Origin: Methanosarcina spelaei
Lineage (GTDB): Archaea > Halobacteriota > Methanosarcinia > Methanosarcinales > Methanosarcinaceae
NCBI RefSeq assembly: GCF_002287235.1
Contig: NZ_LMVP01000112.1
Span: forward strand, 1 to 64,000
DNA: 64,000 nucleotides
Reading direction: 5' to 3'
Positions 32,098-40,359 of the stretch are shown here, piece after piece. The position numbers were made by a program, and so were the translations under genes. Numbering within the stretch: position 1 is the first letter of the stretch; the number at the start of each line of letters is the position of its first letter. The notes beneath the pieces are model-generated. The model was not told the DNA's origin. It ran no database searches and was given only the letters and a program-made list of their open reading frames with translations.

Positions 32098-33570
32098 ATG
32101 GTAAATGATGAAGAAATGAGATCCGGGAATATAGTGAGTTTATTCCTGAAGTTTGCATTTCCGACCGTTGTTGGAGTCGTCATTGCCGGGATCCAGGGAA
32201 TAATTGATGGCTTTTTTATAGGAAACGCTATCGGTAGCCAGGGGCTTGCAGCAATTACCCTCGCCTATCCCGCTTATCTAGTTATAATCGCTATAGGGGT
32301 GATTATTGGAATCGGTGCATCCAGTCTGACAGCCCTGCAGCTCGGAAAAGATAATCTTAGCCAAGCCCTGGATATAGTACACAATGCTTTTTCTCTATGT
32401 CTTTTTACAGGAGTAGTTTTTACTGTAGTCGGACTGGTTTTCTGTGAAACCTCAATCAGCATCCTTGGAGCCAGCGGGTCTGCTCTAGCTTTTGCCCGTG
32501 ATTACCTGAGGATTATCTTCGCTGGCTCGATCTTTATAATCCTTTCAGTTGCCCTTGAACCGCTGGTAAGGAATGACGGAAAACCCAGGCTCTGTATGAA
32601 TATCATGATTGCAGGGGTAATTGTAAATCTTGTGCTTGATTACCTTTTTATCATGCATATGGGCATGGGAATGGAGGGTGCCGCTTTTGCCACAATAATT
32701 TCCTTTGCTCTCCCGGCATTACTGCTCACGAATTACCTTTTTGGCAGGGGGGCAAAAATGAAACTCAGGCTTAAAGCCATGAAATTCAAACTCAGCACCC
32801 AGATCCAGATCCTTGGAGCCGGACTTCCGTCTTTCGTGATGCAGTTCTCACTGGCTCTTGTGCTCTTTGCGCATAATTATATGCTGCTCAGGTACGGTTC
32901 CGAGCTTGCGGTCTCAGCCTACGGCGTTATAGGGTATGTCTTTTCAATTTTCTCCATGCTTTTCGAGGGAATAGCTCTGGGAGTACAGCCGATTATAGGT
33001 TTCAATTACGGAGCTGGCTATTACGAAAGAGTTTCGAAAACTTTGAAACTGACAATTCTTTCATGTATCCTGACAGGAGTTGTCGGATTTCTATTAATTT
33101 CCCTCTTCCCCGAAAAAGTGATACAGATCTTCAGCCAGGGAGATTCTGAACTTCTGGAAGTTACCCTGCGAGGAATGGATATTTTCATATTCTCTTTGCT
33201 CGTTGAAGGTACTGTGCTCCTCACTGCCATCTATTTCCAGTCAATAAACCGGGTCAGAGCAGCACTCTTTATCTACCTTGGAAAGATTTTTGTTGTTCTC
33301 TTTCCTCTGCTCTTTATCCTGCCGGTTTTCTTCGGCCTGGATGGAGTGTGGGCTGCATCTCCGGCTACGGAGTATATAATGATGCTGGTAGTTCTGGTAA
33401 TGCTTTCAAAGGAATTCAAGCTTCTCAGGCATGATGCAAAGGTAGAATCCAGGCACTCAGCCGGTACAACAAAAGTATTACCTGTAGTCGGAAATAGCGG
33501 GAAAGCTGATATTGAGGAAAGTTCTAGATTTGTTACTTTCAGGCCTGCCGAAAAAGGAGATATTTCGTGA
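32098..33570 (+). CDS. MATE family efflux transporter
   Basis: The protein has 490 residues with 12 predicted membrane segments in two six-helix halves. Family landmarks are FLKFAFPTVVGVVIAGIQGI at the start, FIGNAIGSQGLAAITLAYP, and in the second half GIALGVQPIIGFNYGAG. These proteins export cationic compounds, or other small molecules, in exchange for Na+ or H+. The C-terminal 45 residues are a polar tail. The ATG at 32098 has AAGGAGG 11 bases upstream. The gene stands alone, with a hairpin terminator after it. Confidence 0.92.
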   Translation: MVNDEEMRSGNIVSLFLKFAFPTVVGVVIAGIQGIIDGFFIGNAIGSQGLAAITLAYPAYLVIIAIGVIIGIGASSLTALQLGKDNLSQALDIVHNAFSLCLFTGVVFTVVGLVFCETSISILGASGSALAFARDYLRIIFAGSIFIILSVALEPLVRNDGKPRLCMNIMIAGVIVNLVLDYLFIMHMGMGMEGAAFATIISFALPALLLTNYLFGRGAKMKLRLKAMKFKLSTQIQILGAGLPSFVMQFSLALVLFAHNYMLLRYGSELAVSAYGVIGYVFSIFSMLFEGIALGVQPIIGFNYGAGYYERVSKTLKLTILSCILTGVVGFLLISLFPEKVIQIFSQGDSELLEVTLRGMDIFIFSLLVEGTVLLTAIYFQSINRVRAALFIYLGKIFVVLFPLLFILPVFFGLDGVWAASPATEYIMMLVVLVMLSKEFKLLRHDAKVESRHSAGTTKVLPVVGNSGKADIEESSRFVTFRPAEKGDIS

Positions 33571-33635
33571 GAGACTTTTCCCAGAAATCCATGCTTTTGG
33601 AATCCATGTTTCTGAAATCCAACTTTTAAGGCTTT

Positions 33636-33664
33636 AAAATGGAGCAAAAACTCTTCTCCATTTT
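33636..33664 (+). terminator. Hairpin terminator after the MATE gene
   Basis: The stem AAAATGGAG / CTCCATTTT with an 11-base loop lies 66 bases past the stop and is followed by ACTTTTATAT. Confidence 0.6.
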
Positions 33665-33779
33665 ACTTTTATATCTTTGATTTCAAACGGAAACTTTAGA
33701 TGAAATTTCAGATGGAAGCGTCATCTCACGCTTCTGCTGTTTGCTTCTATTATTTCATTTTTTCAAGAATTATAACCCA

Positions 33780-35243
33780 TCAAATCCTGTCAGGAGTTTT
33801 CATAAGATCAATGCTTCTATGGGTCTCACTGACTATGCATTCAACTTTTTTATCCTCAAGCCTGCCTTTTTCTTGCATGGAATAAACGCATTCAATAAAA
33901 TTTTCAAGCTCTGTCAGTGATTTTTCTTCCTCTCCTTTTCCCAGATAAGCGATTGCACTATCTAGCTTTGCATTGAGAACAGTTGCTGTAGAGGGTTGCA
34001 GGCACAGGGAATTTAAGTAGTTTTTGAGTTTTTTCAGTCCTTCTACAGGCTCGATTGACCCTGTTTCCTCAGAGGTTTCAAGTGTGAACATATATATGTT
34101 GTAATGTTGCCAGTATCCGTCGCGATTATCTACCCAGACTATCCTGTTCCCGTAAATATCAGGATCGGACTGTGAGGATCCTTCAGTTACAACCGACATT
34201 TCTTTTGAAGTAGAAAGATCATACATGTAAATGTCGCTGTCCGGATAAGCACCTGAATGTTTCCTACGGTAATCTACCCATACAATTTTATCTCCATAAA
34301 TAGCCGGGTTAGCCTGATTATATTCATTTGTGGTAATCTGAGACTCTTTACACGTAGAAAGGTTGTACATGTAAATATCCGCGTTTCCGTTACGCATATC
34401 AGTCCAGACTATTTTATCATCGTATATTACAGGACCAAGCTGATCTGATTCATCTTTGGTGAGCTGAGTTTCCCTGGCAGTGGAAATATTGTACATGTAG
34501 ATATCATTGTTTCCCTGCCCGTTGCGGCTGTCTGTCCATACAATCCTGTCATCGTAAATAGCAGGATATTGCATTAGCCCGCTGGTTGTGATCCGGGTTT
34601 CCCCGGAAGTGGAAAGATCATACATGTAGATATCGTATTTTCCATTTCGCATATCAACCCATACAATTATATCCTCATAGATATCGGGCCCTATTTTATA
34701 CGATCTGAAGTTAGTAACTCTTCTTTCCGTAAGAGTAGAAAGATTATACATGTAAATCTCTGGATATCCATTCCGGCTATCTATCCAGACTATCCTGTCC
34801 TCATAAACCGTCGGATCATACCCGTCAAATTCGTTAGCAGAGACATTTGACATCGTGGAATTTGAAAGGTCGTACATGCAAACATCGGCGTCTGTTGTAC
34901 TGTTATACCATACTATTTTATCACCGTAAATAGCAGGACAATAGTGCACTGTTACTCTTTCACTGGTCGTGACCTGAGTCTCTACTCCTGGTGCTGCCTC
35001 CACTTCCTGAGCTCGATCATAAGACGATATTTCTGTTACTGCTTCTGTCGATGCTTTGGTTTCTGTTTCTGTTTCTGTTTCTATTGCTGTTTCTGTTTCT
35101 GTTTCTATTGCTGTTTCTATTTCTGTTTCTACTGCTGTTTCTACTGCTGTTTCTATTGCTATTTCTGTTGCTGCTGTTATCCCCACACTCCCAAATAATA
35201 AGAAAACTAGAACGGAAATTAACAACCCCGGTTTAATCTTCAT
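33780..35243 (-). CDS. Secreted TolB-like seven-bladed beta-propeller protein
   Basis: The protein starts at the ATG at 35243, which has GGGGGG 5 bases upstream; an upstream in-frame ATG at 35285 lacks a site. A signal peptide (KIKPGLLISVLVFLLFG) is followed by a linker of about 50 residues made almost wholly of Glu, Thr, Ala and Ile (ETAVETEIETA pattern). Seven repeats of about 40-48 residues follow, each built as PAIYGDKIVWxD, then DIYMYNLST. A helical tail of about 90 residues ends it. The propeller family binds proteins or sugars at cell surfaces. Ligand and partners are unknown. Confidence 0.85.
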   Translation of the reverse strand: MKIKPGLLISVLVFLLFGSVGITAATEIAIETAVETAVETEIETAIETETETAIETETETETKASTEAVTEISSYDRAQEVEAAPGVETQVTTSERVTVHYCPAIYGDKIVWYNSTTDADVCMYDLSNSTMSNVSANEFDGYDPTVYEDRIVWIDSRNGYPEIYMYNLSTLTERRVTNFRSYKIGPDIYEDIIVWVDMRNGKYDIYMYDLSTSGETRITTSGLMQYPAIYDDRIVWTDSRNGQGNNDIYMYNISTARETQLTKDESDQLGPVIYDDKIVWTDMRNGNADIYMYNLSTCKESQITTNEYNQANPAIYGDKIVWVDYRRKHSGAYPDSDIYMYDLSTSKEMSVVTEGSSQSDPDIYGNRIVWVDNRDGYWQHYNIYMFTLETSEETGSIEPVEGLKKLKNYLNSLCLQPSTATVLNAKLDSAIAYLGKGEEEKSLTELENFIECVYSMQEKGRLEDKKVECIVSETHRSIDLMKTPDRI

Positions 35244-35576
35244 AATGCCCCCCAAATGATAAAAAACTTGGAAATTAATTTTCAAATTAAAATAATATTT
35301 TCATAAGTCTATATTAATGAATATGAAATAAATGTAAGAACTTAATAGATATTGTTTTAAAATTAGTATTTGACCAAAGAAATTCATTTTTAACCTTACT
35401 TACCGTTATTTTTCCTTCAGTTCTTTTTTCTTTTGATTCCTGAGGTTTCCTTCCTGTCTGGCTTGAGGGATAAAAATATCTCTCAGCCTTGTTATTAACA
35501 CATAAAATGAAAAAGGCTGGTATTCTAAGTCGCCTTATGGTAACTCTTTGCCAGGTGGCAGAGGAGATTCGTTAAT

Positions 35577-36641
35577 ATGGAAAAAACAAAAATCCTGGAA
35601 AAAGTTTTCAAAGTTTTTCTTATCTTTGTACCGCTGAGTCTGTTCGCAGAATATACACACTCTTCGCCCATAGCAATATTTGTTTTAGCTTCTCTTGCGA
35701 TCATACCGCTTGCAAAATTTATCGGTGAATCGACAGAGGAGATTTCGGCATATACAGGCCCAGCGCTGGGTGGGTTATTAAACGCTACCTTCGGGAACGC
35801 GACAGAATTAATCATAAGTTTTTTTTCCCTGCAAGCAGGACTTACTGAAATGGTAAAGGCATCGATTACGGGATCCATCATTGGAAACCTGCTTTTGATT
35901 CTGGGCATGGCATTTTTCTTCGGAGGCCTTGGAAAAGATGAGCAGAAATTCAATACGACAGCCGCAAAGACAAGCGCCTCTACTCTCTTTCTTGCAACAG
36001 CAGCTATTGTAATGCCGGCTGTCTTCGTTCTGACTTCAGAAAACCCTTCAGCCGAGACGATCGAGACCTTAAGCATTGCAGTTTCGGTCATTATGGCCGT
36101 GTCGTATCTGGCGAGCCTGCTTTTCTCGCTTCACACCCACAAGCACTTATACACTGTCGACACGTCAGAGTGCGTTGCCAGGTGGAGCGTCAAAAAATCT
36201 GTTTCGATTCTTCTCGCATCAACCGTTACGGTTGCTGTTATGAGTGAAATCCTGGTCGGCTCCATAGAGCCGCTGGCTGAAAGCTTCGGCTGGACTGAAC
36301 TGTTCATAGGTATGATCTTCATAGCAATTATCGGAAATGCTGCGGAACACGTCTCTGCCATCACAATTGCAATTAAGGACCGGATGGATCTGTCACTTCA
36401 GATTGCAATTGGCTCGACAACTCAAATAGCTATGTTTGTCGTGCCGGTCCTGGTATTCACAAGTTATTTCTTTAAGAACCCCATGAATCTGATTTTCACC
36501 ACCTTCGAACTTGCTGCCATAGTCTCTGCTGTTTTAATGGTCAAGTCCATAATCGAAGACGGCAAAAGCAACTGGTTTGAAGGACTACAGCTTCTGGGAA
36601 CATATGGAATAATGGTTGTGGTCTCTTTCCTTCATCCATAA
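35577..36641 (+). CDS. Calcium/proton (cation) antiporter, CAX family
   Basis: The protein has 354 residues and about 11 membrane segments. Both inverted-repeat motifs of the CaCA/CAX superfamily are present: GGLLNATFGNATELIISFF in the first half and GNAAEHVSAITIAIKDRMD in the second, each with the acidic ion-binding Glu. An acidic stretch (GESTEEISAYTG) precedes the first. It probably exchanges cytoplasmic Ca2+ or another divalent cation for H+ or Na+. The ATG follows GAGGAG. It is monocistronic. Confidence 0.93.
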   Translation: MEKTKILEKVFKVFLIFVPLSLFAEYTHSSPIAIFVLASLAIIPLAKFIGESTEEISAYTGPALGGLLNATFGNATELIISFFSLQAGLTEMVKASITGSIIGNLLLILGMAFFFGGLGKDEQKFNTTAAKTSASTLFLATAAIVMPAVFVLTSENPSAETIETLSIAVSVIMAVSYLASLLFSLHTHKHLYTVDTSECVARWSVKKSVSILLASTVTVAVMSEILVGSIEPLAESFGWTELFIGMIFIAIIGNAAEHVSAITIAIKDRMDLSLQIAIGSTTQIAMFVVPVLVFTSYFFKNPMNLIFTTFELAAIVSAVLMVKSIIEDGKSNWFEGLQLLGTYGIMVVVSFLHP

Positions 36642-36723
36642 ACGACAAAAAATAAGCGACAAAAATAGGAGTGCAATAGCCAGGAAAGACCGAAAGTTTG
36701 CCAAATACTTATATTTCTTATGT

Positions 36724-36936
36724 ATCTTGCAGACTCTGTTCCAAAATCCAGTGATTTTTGCATTTTTGATAGAAAGTCTTAATTAGCAAGAAGAATCCAG
36801 TTTTTATCAAAATCGATATTCGCTATCTAAAGACTTGAATCACTAAGTTGTATTACATGGATGGTGACCATTTATAAAATCTAGTGATTTTGAGTTTTAC
36901 ATTCATCACTAGATTTTGGTACTGAGTCATCTTGCA
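36724..36936. mobile_element. 197-bp MITE (copy A) with 8-bp target duplication
   Basis: The element spans 36732-36928. Its ends read GACTCTGTTCCAAAATCCAG inward from the left and GACTCAGTACCAAAATCTAG inward from the right. Exact 8-bp direct repeats ATCTTGCA flank it (36724-36731 and 36929-36936). Its whole length matches the reverse complement of 48325-48522 at roughly 80%. There is no coding capacity. A subterminal hairpin (AAATCTAGTGATTTT against its partner) lies near the right end. The termini match the insertion sequence at 1013-1037. Confidence 0.9.
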
Positions 36937-36968
36937 AGTAACTGTATTGAACAAGTAGAGATTTTCGG

Positions 36969-37132
36969 TCAAGCAGTTTTTTTAAACGGCTTGCGGTCAT
37001 TTTATCTTTATCAGTATTTTTCGCTCAAGCCTTTTTTTAAAAGGCTTGCGGGCAAGCAGTTTTTTTAAACGGCTTGTGATCAGGCCGTTACTATGGGTTT
37101 TTGATCAAACTTTTTTTGAAAAAGTTTGCGGT
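36969..37132. repeat. Cluster of four hairpin-forming dispersed repeats
   Basis: Four related units of about 30 bp, of the form CAAGC-T run-GCTTGCGG, lie at about 36969-36999, 37023-37052, 37052-37082 and 37104-37132. Each can form a stem around a T/A-rich loop (for example CAAGCCTTTT / AAAAGGCTTG). A fifth copy is at 56289-56311. They lie just beyond the stop of the radical SAM gene (minus strand) and may act as its terminator. Confidence 0.8.
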
Positions 37133-37147
37133 TCTGCTGAAAAAGAG

Positions 37148-38239
37148 TTAGTTTTTCTCACTGTATTTCAAGAGGTTACTCTTGAAGTAATCCTTACTTA
37201 TGTTGTTTTTTCCAGGATAACAGCAGTAAGGGTTTTCAAATTTGGAATCCGTTGTAAAATAACAGGCTCCTCTGCATCCACCCCTGCAAATATCTCCTTT
37301 ATTGCAATCTTTGCAACTGCCTGTCAGCATACTCGTATCGAAATTTCTATTATAAGCAAAATTGCCTTCTTTATACCAGATTTCGGATAAGGATTCCTCA
37401 CGTAAATTACCTTCTATGAACTCGTCCGAATAGAGTGACTCGCAACCTTTAACATTGCCTGTACTACCTATCCCGACAACTCTCAAACCTGCCTGACATC
37501 CTGACCATGAGCATATTGTTCCGAACTCGCCCCTTAAGTATAATTCATTCTCATCAAAATATCCGATGTTGTCTCCTGCATAGATAGCAATCTTCTGTTC
37601 TTTACGCTTTTCTCGAATAAATCTGGTAATCAGGGGTACTTTTGCAGGGTCGAGGAGAAGATTTTTTTTATCGGCCATGTTTCCCATAGGGTTAACGATC
37701 TGCATCTGCCAGAGCTTTATTCCCTTTTCCACAAGTAAATCGTACATTGGCCATAAATCCTCAAAGTTTCTATCTATCAAACTGGTTACAATAGCTACAG
37801 GGATGCCTTCTTTGTTAAGTATCTCCAGGGCTTGCATTACTTTTTCGAACGAAGTGCTTACATTTCTCATATTGTTATGATTGCTTTCCATTCCGTCAAG
37901 AGAAATTCCCACGTTAGTTAGTCTGGCATATTTTATCTGGGCAATTTGTTCATTTCCAAGTAAAAACCCGTTGGTAATAAGATTAACAGCAACCCCTTTC
38001 TCAGATAACTTCCTTGATATTTTTTCCCATCCCTCATACAGAAAAACCTCGCCTCCAATGAGAGTTACCTGCTTGCATCCGAGATCTGCCAGTTGTTCGG
38101 CTACGTTAAGACATTCATCAACCTTGAGTTCATTTTCTCTAGCTTTTCCTGCTATAGAACCACAGTGCTTGCACTTCATGTTACATTTTAGTGTAAGTTC
38201 CCACACACAAAATTCAGGTTTGTATTCACTTGTATTCAT
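37148..38239 (-). CDS. Radical SAM/SPASM protein, candidate peptide maturase
   Basis: The protein has 363 residues. The radical SAM cluster motif is Cys19, Cys23, Cys26 in LTLKCNMKCKHC. LIGGEVFLYEG is the GGE motif that binds S-adenosylmethionine. The C-terminal third is a cysteine-rich SPASM-type domain for auxiliary iron-sulfur clusters (CSWSGCQAG, GNVKGCES, GSCKDC, DICRGGCRGACY, YCCY). SPASM enzymes mostly modify ribosomal peptides or make cofactors. A 45-codon ORF resembling a precursor lies 287 bases upstream on the same strand, supporting a RiPP maturase. The ATG has GGAG 8 bases upstream. No exporter or protease is adjacent. Confidence 0.9.
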   Translation of the reverse strand: MNTSEYKPEFCVWELTLKCNMKCKHCGSIAGKARENELKVDECLNVAEQLADLGCKQVTLIGGEVFLYEGWEKISRKLSEKGVAVNLITNGFLLGNEQIAQIKYARLTNVGISLDGMESNHNNMRNVSTSFEKVMQALEILNKEGIPVAIVTSLIDRNFEDLWPMYDLLVEKGIKLWQMQIVNPMGNMADKKNLLLDPAKVPLITRFIREKRKEQKIAIYAGDNIGYFDENELYLRGEFGTICSWSGCQAGLRVVGIGSTGNVKGCESLYSDEFIEGNLREESLSEIWYKEGNFAYNRNFDTSMLTGSCKDCNKGDICRGGCRGACYFTTDSKFENPYCCYPGKNNISKDYFKSNLLKYSEKN

Positions 38240-38371
38240 CTCTATTACTCCATAAGAGCAACCTGATCCGAAGCCTGTAAGATGGATCTGAGCATTCTGA
38301 CATTCTATTGATTTAAATATTATATTAAAAATATTATTCAGACTTTAATCTGAAAAAAGTTTAAAACATAT

Positions 38372-38388
38372 GGGGATATTAATTCCCC
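38372..38388 (-). terminator. Hairpin between precursor ORF and radical SAM gene
   Basis: The short stem GGGGA / TCCCC has a 7-base loop and is followed on the minus strand by AT-rich sequence containing T runs. It could partly stop transcription so that the small ORF is made in excess of the enzyme, as is common for precursor peptides (inference). Confidence 0.35.
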
Positions 38389-38526
38389 TCAAATTTTTTC
38401 CTATCAGGGTTTATGCATTTGCGAAACAAAGTCAAGAACATGTAAGCTTGTTAAAATCAGTACATTTTAGATTTTTGGTTTTTTGCTACTGATTTTGTCG
38501 TTCAACCCACAAGTTCTAGTTCAATT

Positions 38527-38664
38527 TCATTTTAGAGGCACACCGTATAAAGGTCTGACAATGCCGTAAAGAGGTACAGGTCGAGGTTCTGTTATCGGTA
38601 GTCCGATGTATACCTCTCCCCCGGACCCAGGATACAACATCAGAATATTTTTGCTAATAATCAC
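38527..38664 (-). CDS. Candidate RiPP precursor peptide, 45 aa
   Basis: The ORF starts at GTG (38664-38662) with GGAG 9 bases upstream and ends at TGA 38529-38527. The N-terminal part (ISKNILMLYPGSGGEVYIGL) would be the leader. The C-terminal 17 residues, PVPLYGIVRPLYGVPLK, carry the motif PLYG(I/V) twice. It is on the same strand as the SPASM radical SAM gene, with 287 bases and a small hairpin between them. The family was not recognised. Evidence for coding is the ribosome site, the repeated core and the neighbour. No transcription or conservation data could be seen. The Tyr and adjacent residues are the natural targets for cross-linking. Confidence 0.6.
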   Translation of the reverse strand: MIISKNILMLYPGSGGEVYIGLPITEPRPVPLYGIVRPLYGVPLK

Positions 38665-39170
38665 TATTTCACTCTCCTTTATCACTAATGTTGGTTAAAA
38701 CTGGATTGTGTAATTATTACTATTCAAGCAATATAATTAATAGGGAAATTCAATTTAGAAACATAAAGTCTTCTTAATTATCTATAAAGATGGCAAATAG
38801 TTATCAAAAAACAATAATTATTATCAAATTTAACTTATAGATTGCCAAAACTTCATTCCATTGGATAACTGCTTTGGGATAAATGAGAAAGGTCTGCTAT
38901 ATGAAGAAAGAGCTTTTGGGTACGTTTTTTCTATTAATCCGTTTTTTTGCATTCAAAATTAGTGAAGAATTTCAGGTAATTCCTGTTACTCTATTTCATA
39001 TCAACACACGAATATAATCTTTGAAGTCGCGGTAGAGACAGCAAAATATTGCAAATTGAAACCGGCAGCATGCAGGCCAGGTCATATTTCAACTGTGCAC
39101 AAAATTTTAGAATAAAATATAGTTTCTTCTTCATGCTTTAATGGATGTAAATTAAAAAAAAGTATGTTAG
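38665..39170. other. Gene-free stretch upstream of the precursor ORF
   Basis: 506 AT-rich bases. The minus-strand run TTATATTGC near 38735 could be the TATA box of the precursor transcript. A decayed copy of the TadC-like gene end lies at 39012-39095. Nothing else was supported. Confidence 0.5.
39012..39095 (-). pseudogene. Duplicated 3'-end fragment of the TadC-like gene
   Basis: This 84-bp stretch matches 42092-42172 (codons near the C-terminus of the secretion membrane protein) at about 80%, including the near-exact run GCATGCAGGC. It carries two single-base insertions relative to the intact gene, so it no longer encodes the same peptide. It lies 3 kb left of the intact copy, in the same orientation, with two secreted-protein genes between. 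Confidence 0.75.
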
Positions 39171-39455
39171 GGACTAAATAGATCAGGTGAGGCAGGTAAT
39201 CAATCCAAAGAGGTAACCATCAAAAGCAATGAATCTAAACACATTTATAAAGCTTTAACTGATATTATTGGAAATTACGAAGGTTCAACGACCTGTTCAA
39301 AAAAAGAGTATAATTATGCTTTTAGTGAGTTTCTTGAGAAAAATAGATGGGATATTAGTGTTGAAGGAAAAATCTTCGTATATTATAGGACAAGATGGTG
39401 TAAAATTGTTGATAATGATCATGAAAGTGAAGTAAACGCTATTATGGAGAACTGA
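39171..39455 (+). CDS. Small protein of unknown function, start unclear
   Basis: An open frame of 94 codons, bounded upstream by TAG 39168-39170, reads like real protein (YKALTDIIGNYEGS, EYNYAFSEFLEKNRWDI, YYRTRWCKIVDND). The stop is 2 bases from the next gene's ATG, so the two should be co-transcribed. No ATG, GTG or TTG occurs in frame before the last few codons. A GAGG site lies a few bases ahead of ATC at 39219-39221, which would give 78 residues. Otherwise the 5' end is lost by frameshift or truncation. The family was not recognised. Confidence 0.45.
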   Translation, partial: GLNRSGEAGNQSKEVTIKSNESKHIYKALTDIIGNYEGSTTCSKKEYNYAFSEFLEKNRWDISVEGKIFVYYRTRWCKIVDNDHESEVNAIMEN

Positions 39456-39457
39456 TT

Positions 39458-40114
39458 ATGAAACTTAAGCTATTCAGTATGCTTTTTGTTGCTATGCTCG
39501 CAATTCCATTAGCTTCGGCTACGGGAAATTATGTAACTCCTACAAAAGAGCAAGTCACCCAGGTCATGCTCGATTACAACCTCAGTAACCAGAACAATTC
39601 CTACCAACTAGCCTGCGAAATCGGTCAATATGTTTCAGAAGAGTATGGTTGGAATTGTGATATCAGAGAACTTAATTTCACAAAACATAATCCGATTTAT
39701 ATCAATGTCTTCTATCCGGCAGCCAGTAATAAAAAAGGATATGAGGCGTACTACGGCTGGTTCGGACCCCAAAAGAAGGAAGTAACAAACTTTTATGACA
39801 AGAGTAAAACCGTGTCGTATAGAGACTGGGGGTCTTCCAGGAAGTTTGATTGTGGAATTACGGGAGTTACCAGTTATAACATTCTGAAAAGTTATTTTGG
39901 GAACACGTCTGAACAGACAACCGATCCCGTGCCGCCAGATTCAGAAAGTACGCAGCCTGTTGAGAAGAATGACTCAGGAATACAGAATATTGTAAACGGA
40001 TCTGCCAATACTGTGAATAATCAAGGTATTATAGGTACGATAGAACAGTACTGGTTTGATTTTAAGAATGCAAATTTGTCGAATGTAACTTTTAATTTCT
40101 TCGGGGGTAATTAA
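39458..40114 (+). CDS. Secreted protein of unknown function
   Basis: The protein has 218 residues with a signal peptide at 1-21 (cleavage after ASA). A globular domain to about residue 150 contains QLACEIGQYVSEEYGWNCD and AYYGWFGPQKKEV. It has three Cys residues after the signal, which could form disulfides outside the cell. A Pro/Ser/Thr/Asn-rich linker is followed by an Asn-rich C-terminus (NLSNVTFNFFGGN). Several NxS/T sequons suggest N-glycosylation. The ATG has GGAG 8 bases upstream. A terminator overlaps its end. Confidence 0.75.
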   Translation: MKLKLFSMLFVAMLAIPLASATGNYVTPTKEQVTQVMLDYNLSNQNNSYQLACEIGQYVSEEYGWNCDIRELNFTKHNPIYINVFYPAASNKKGYEAYYGWFGPQKKEVTNFYDKSKTVSYRDWGSSRKFDCGITGVTSYNILKSYFGNTSEQTTDPVPPDSESTQPVEKNDSGIQNIVNGSANTVNNQGIIGTIEQYWFDFKNANLSNVTFNFFGGN

Positions 40115-40130
40115 AGCCCCTTTCTTTTTT
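40102..40130 (+). terminator. Terminator overlapping the 39458 gene's stop
   Basis: GGGG pairs with CCCC across a 10-base loop that includes the TAA stop, followed by TTTCTTTTTT. Confidence 0.6.
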
Positions 40131-40359
40131 GGTGAAATTACTTTGAAATTGGCTTTAGTATTGAACTTCTGGCTTTGTTGAAATCTAAAGCTCAGTTATT
40201 ATAAAAAGAGTTTTAAATAAAGTGCTTCTTCCATTTTTTTACTACAAAAACATTGGAGCACCTAAAATAAGTGATTCCAAGTAACAGTAGAAGTATTAAG
40301 TTTGAACTTATTCTGAAGACTATTTAGTCTTCCAGACTGGATCCATACGTAAAAATGCT

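Noticed and set aside
31847-32104. 85-codon ORF directly before the MATE gene
   Set aside because: It consists of leader DNA with short direct repeats, there is no site or known domain, and it overlaps the better supported MATE start.
34944-35259. Plus-strand frames rich in Cys/Phe or Val/Ser over the propeller gene's linker
   Set aside because: They are the antisense of the low-complexity Glu/Thr linker and have no ribosome site.
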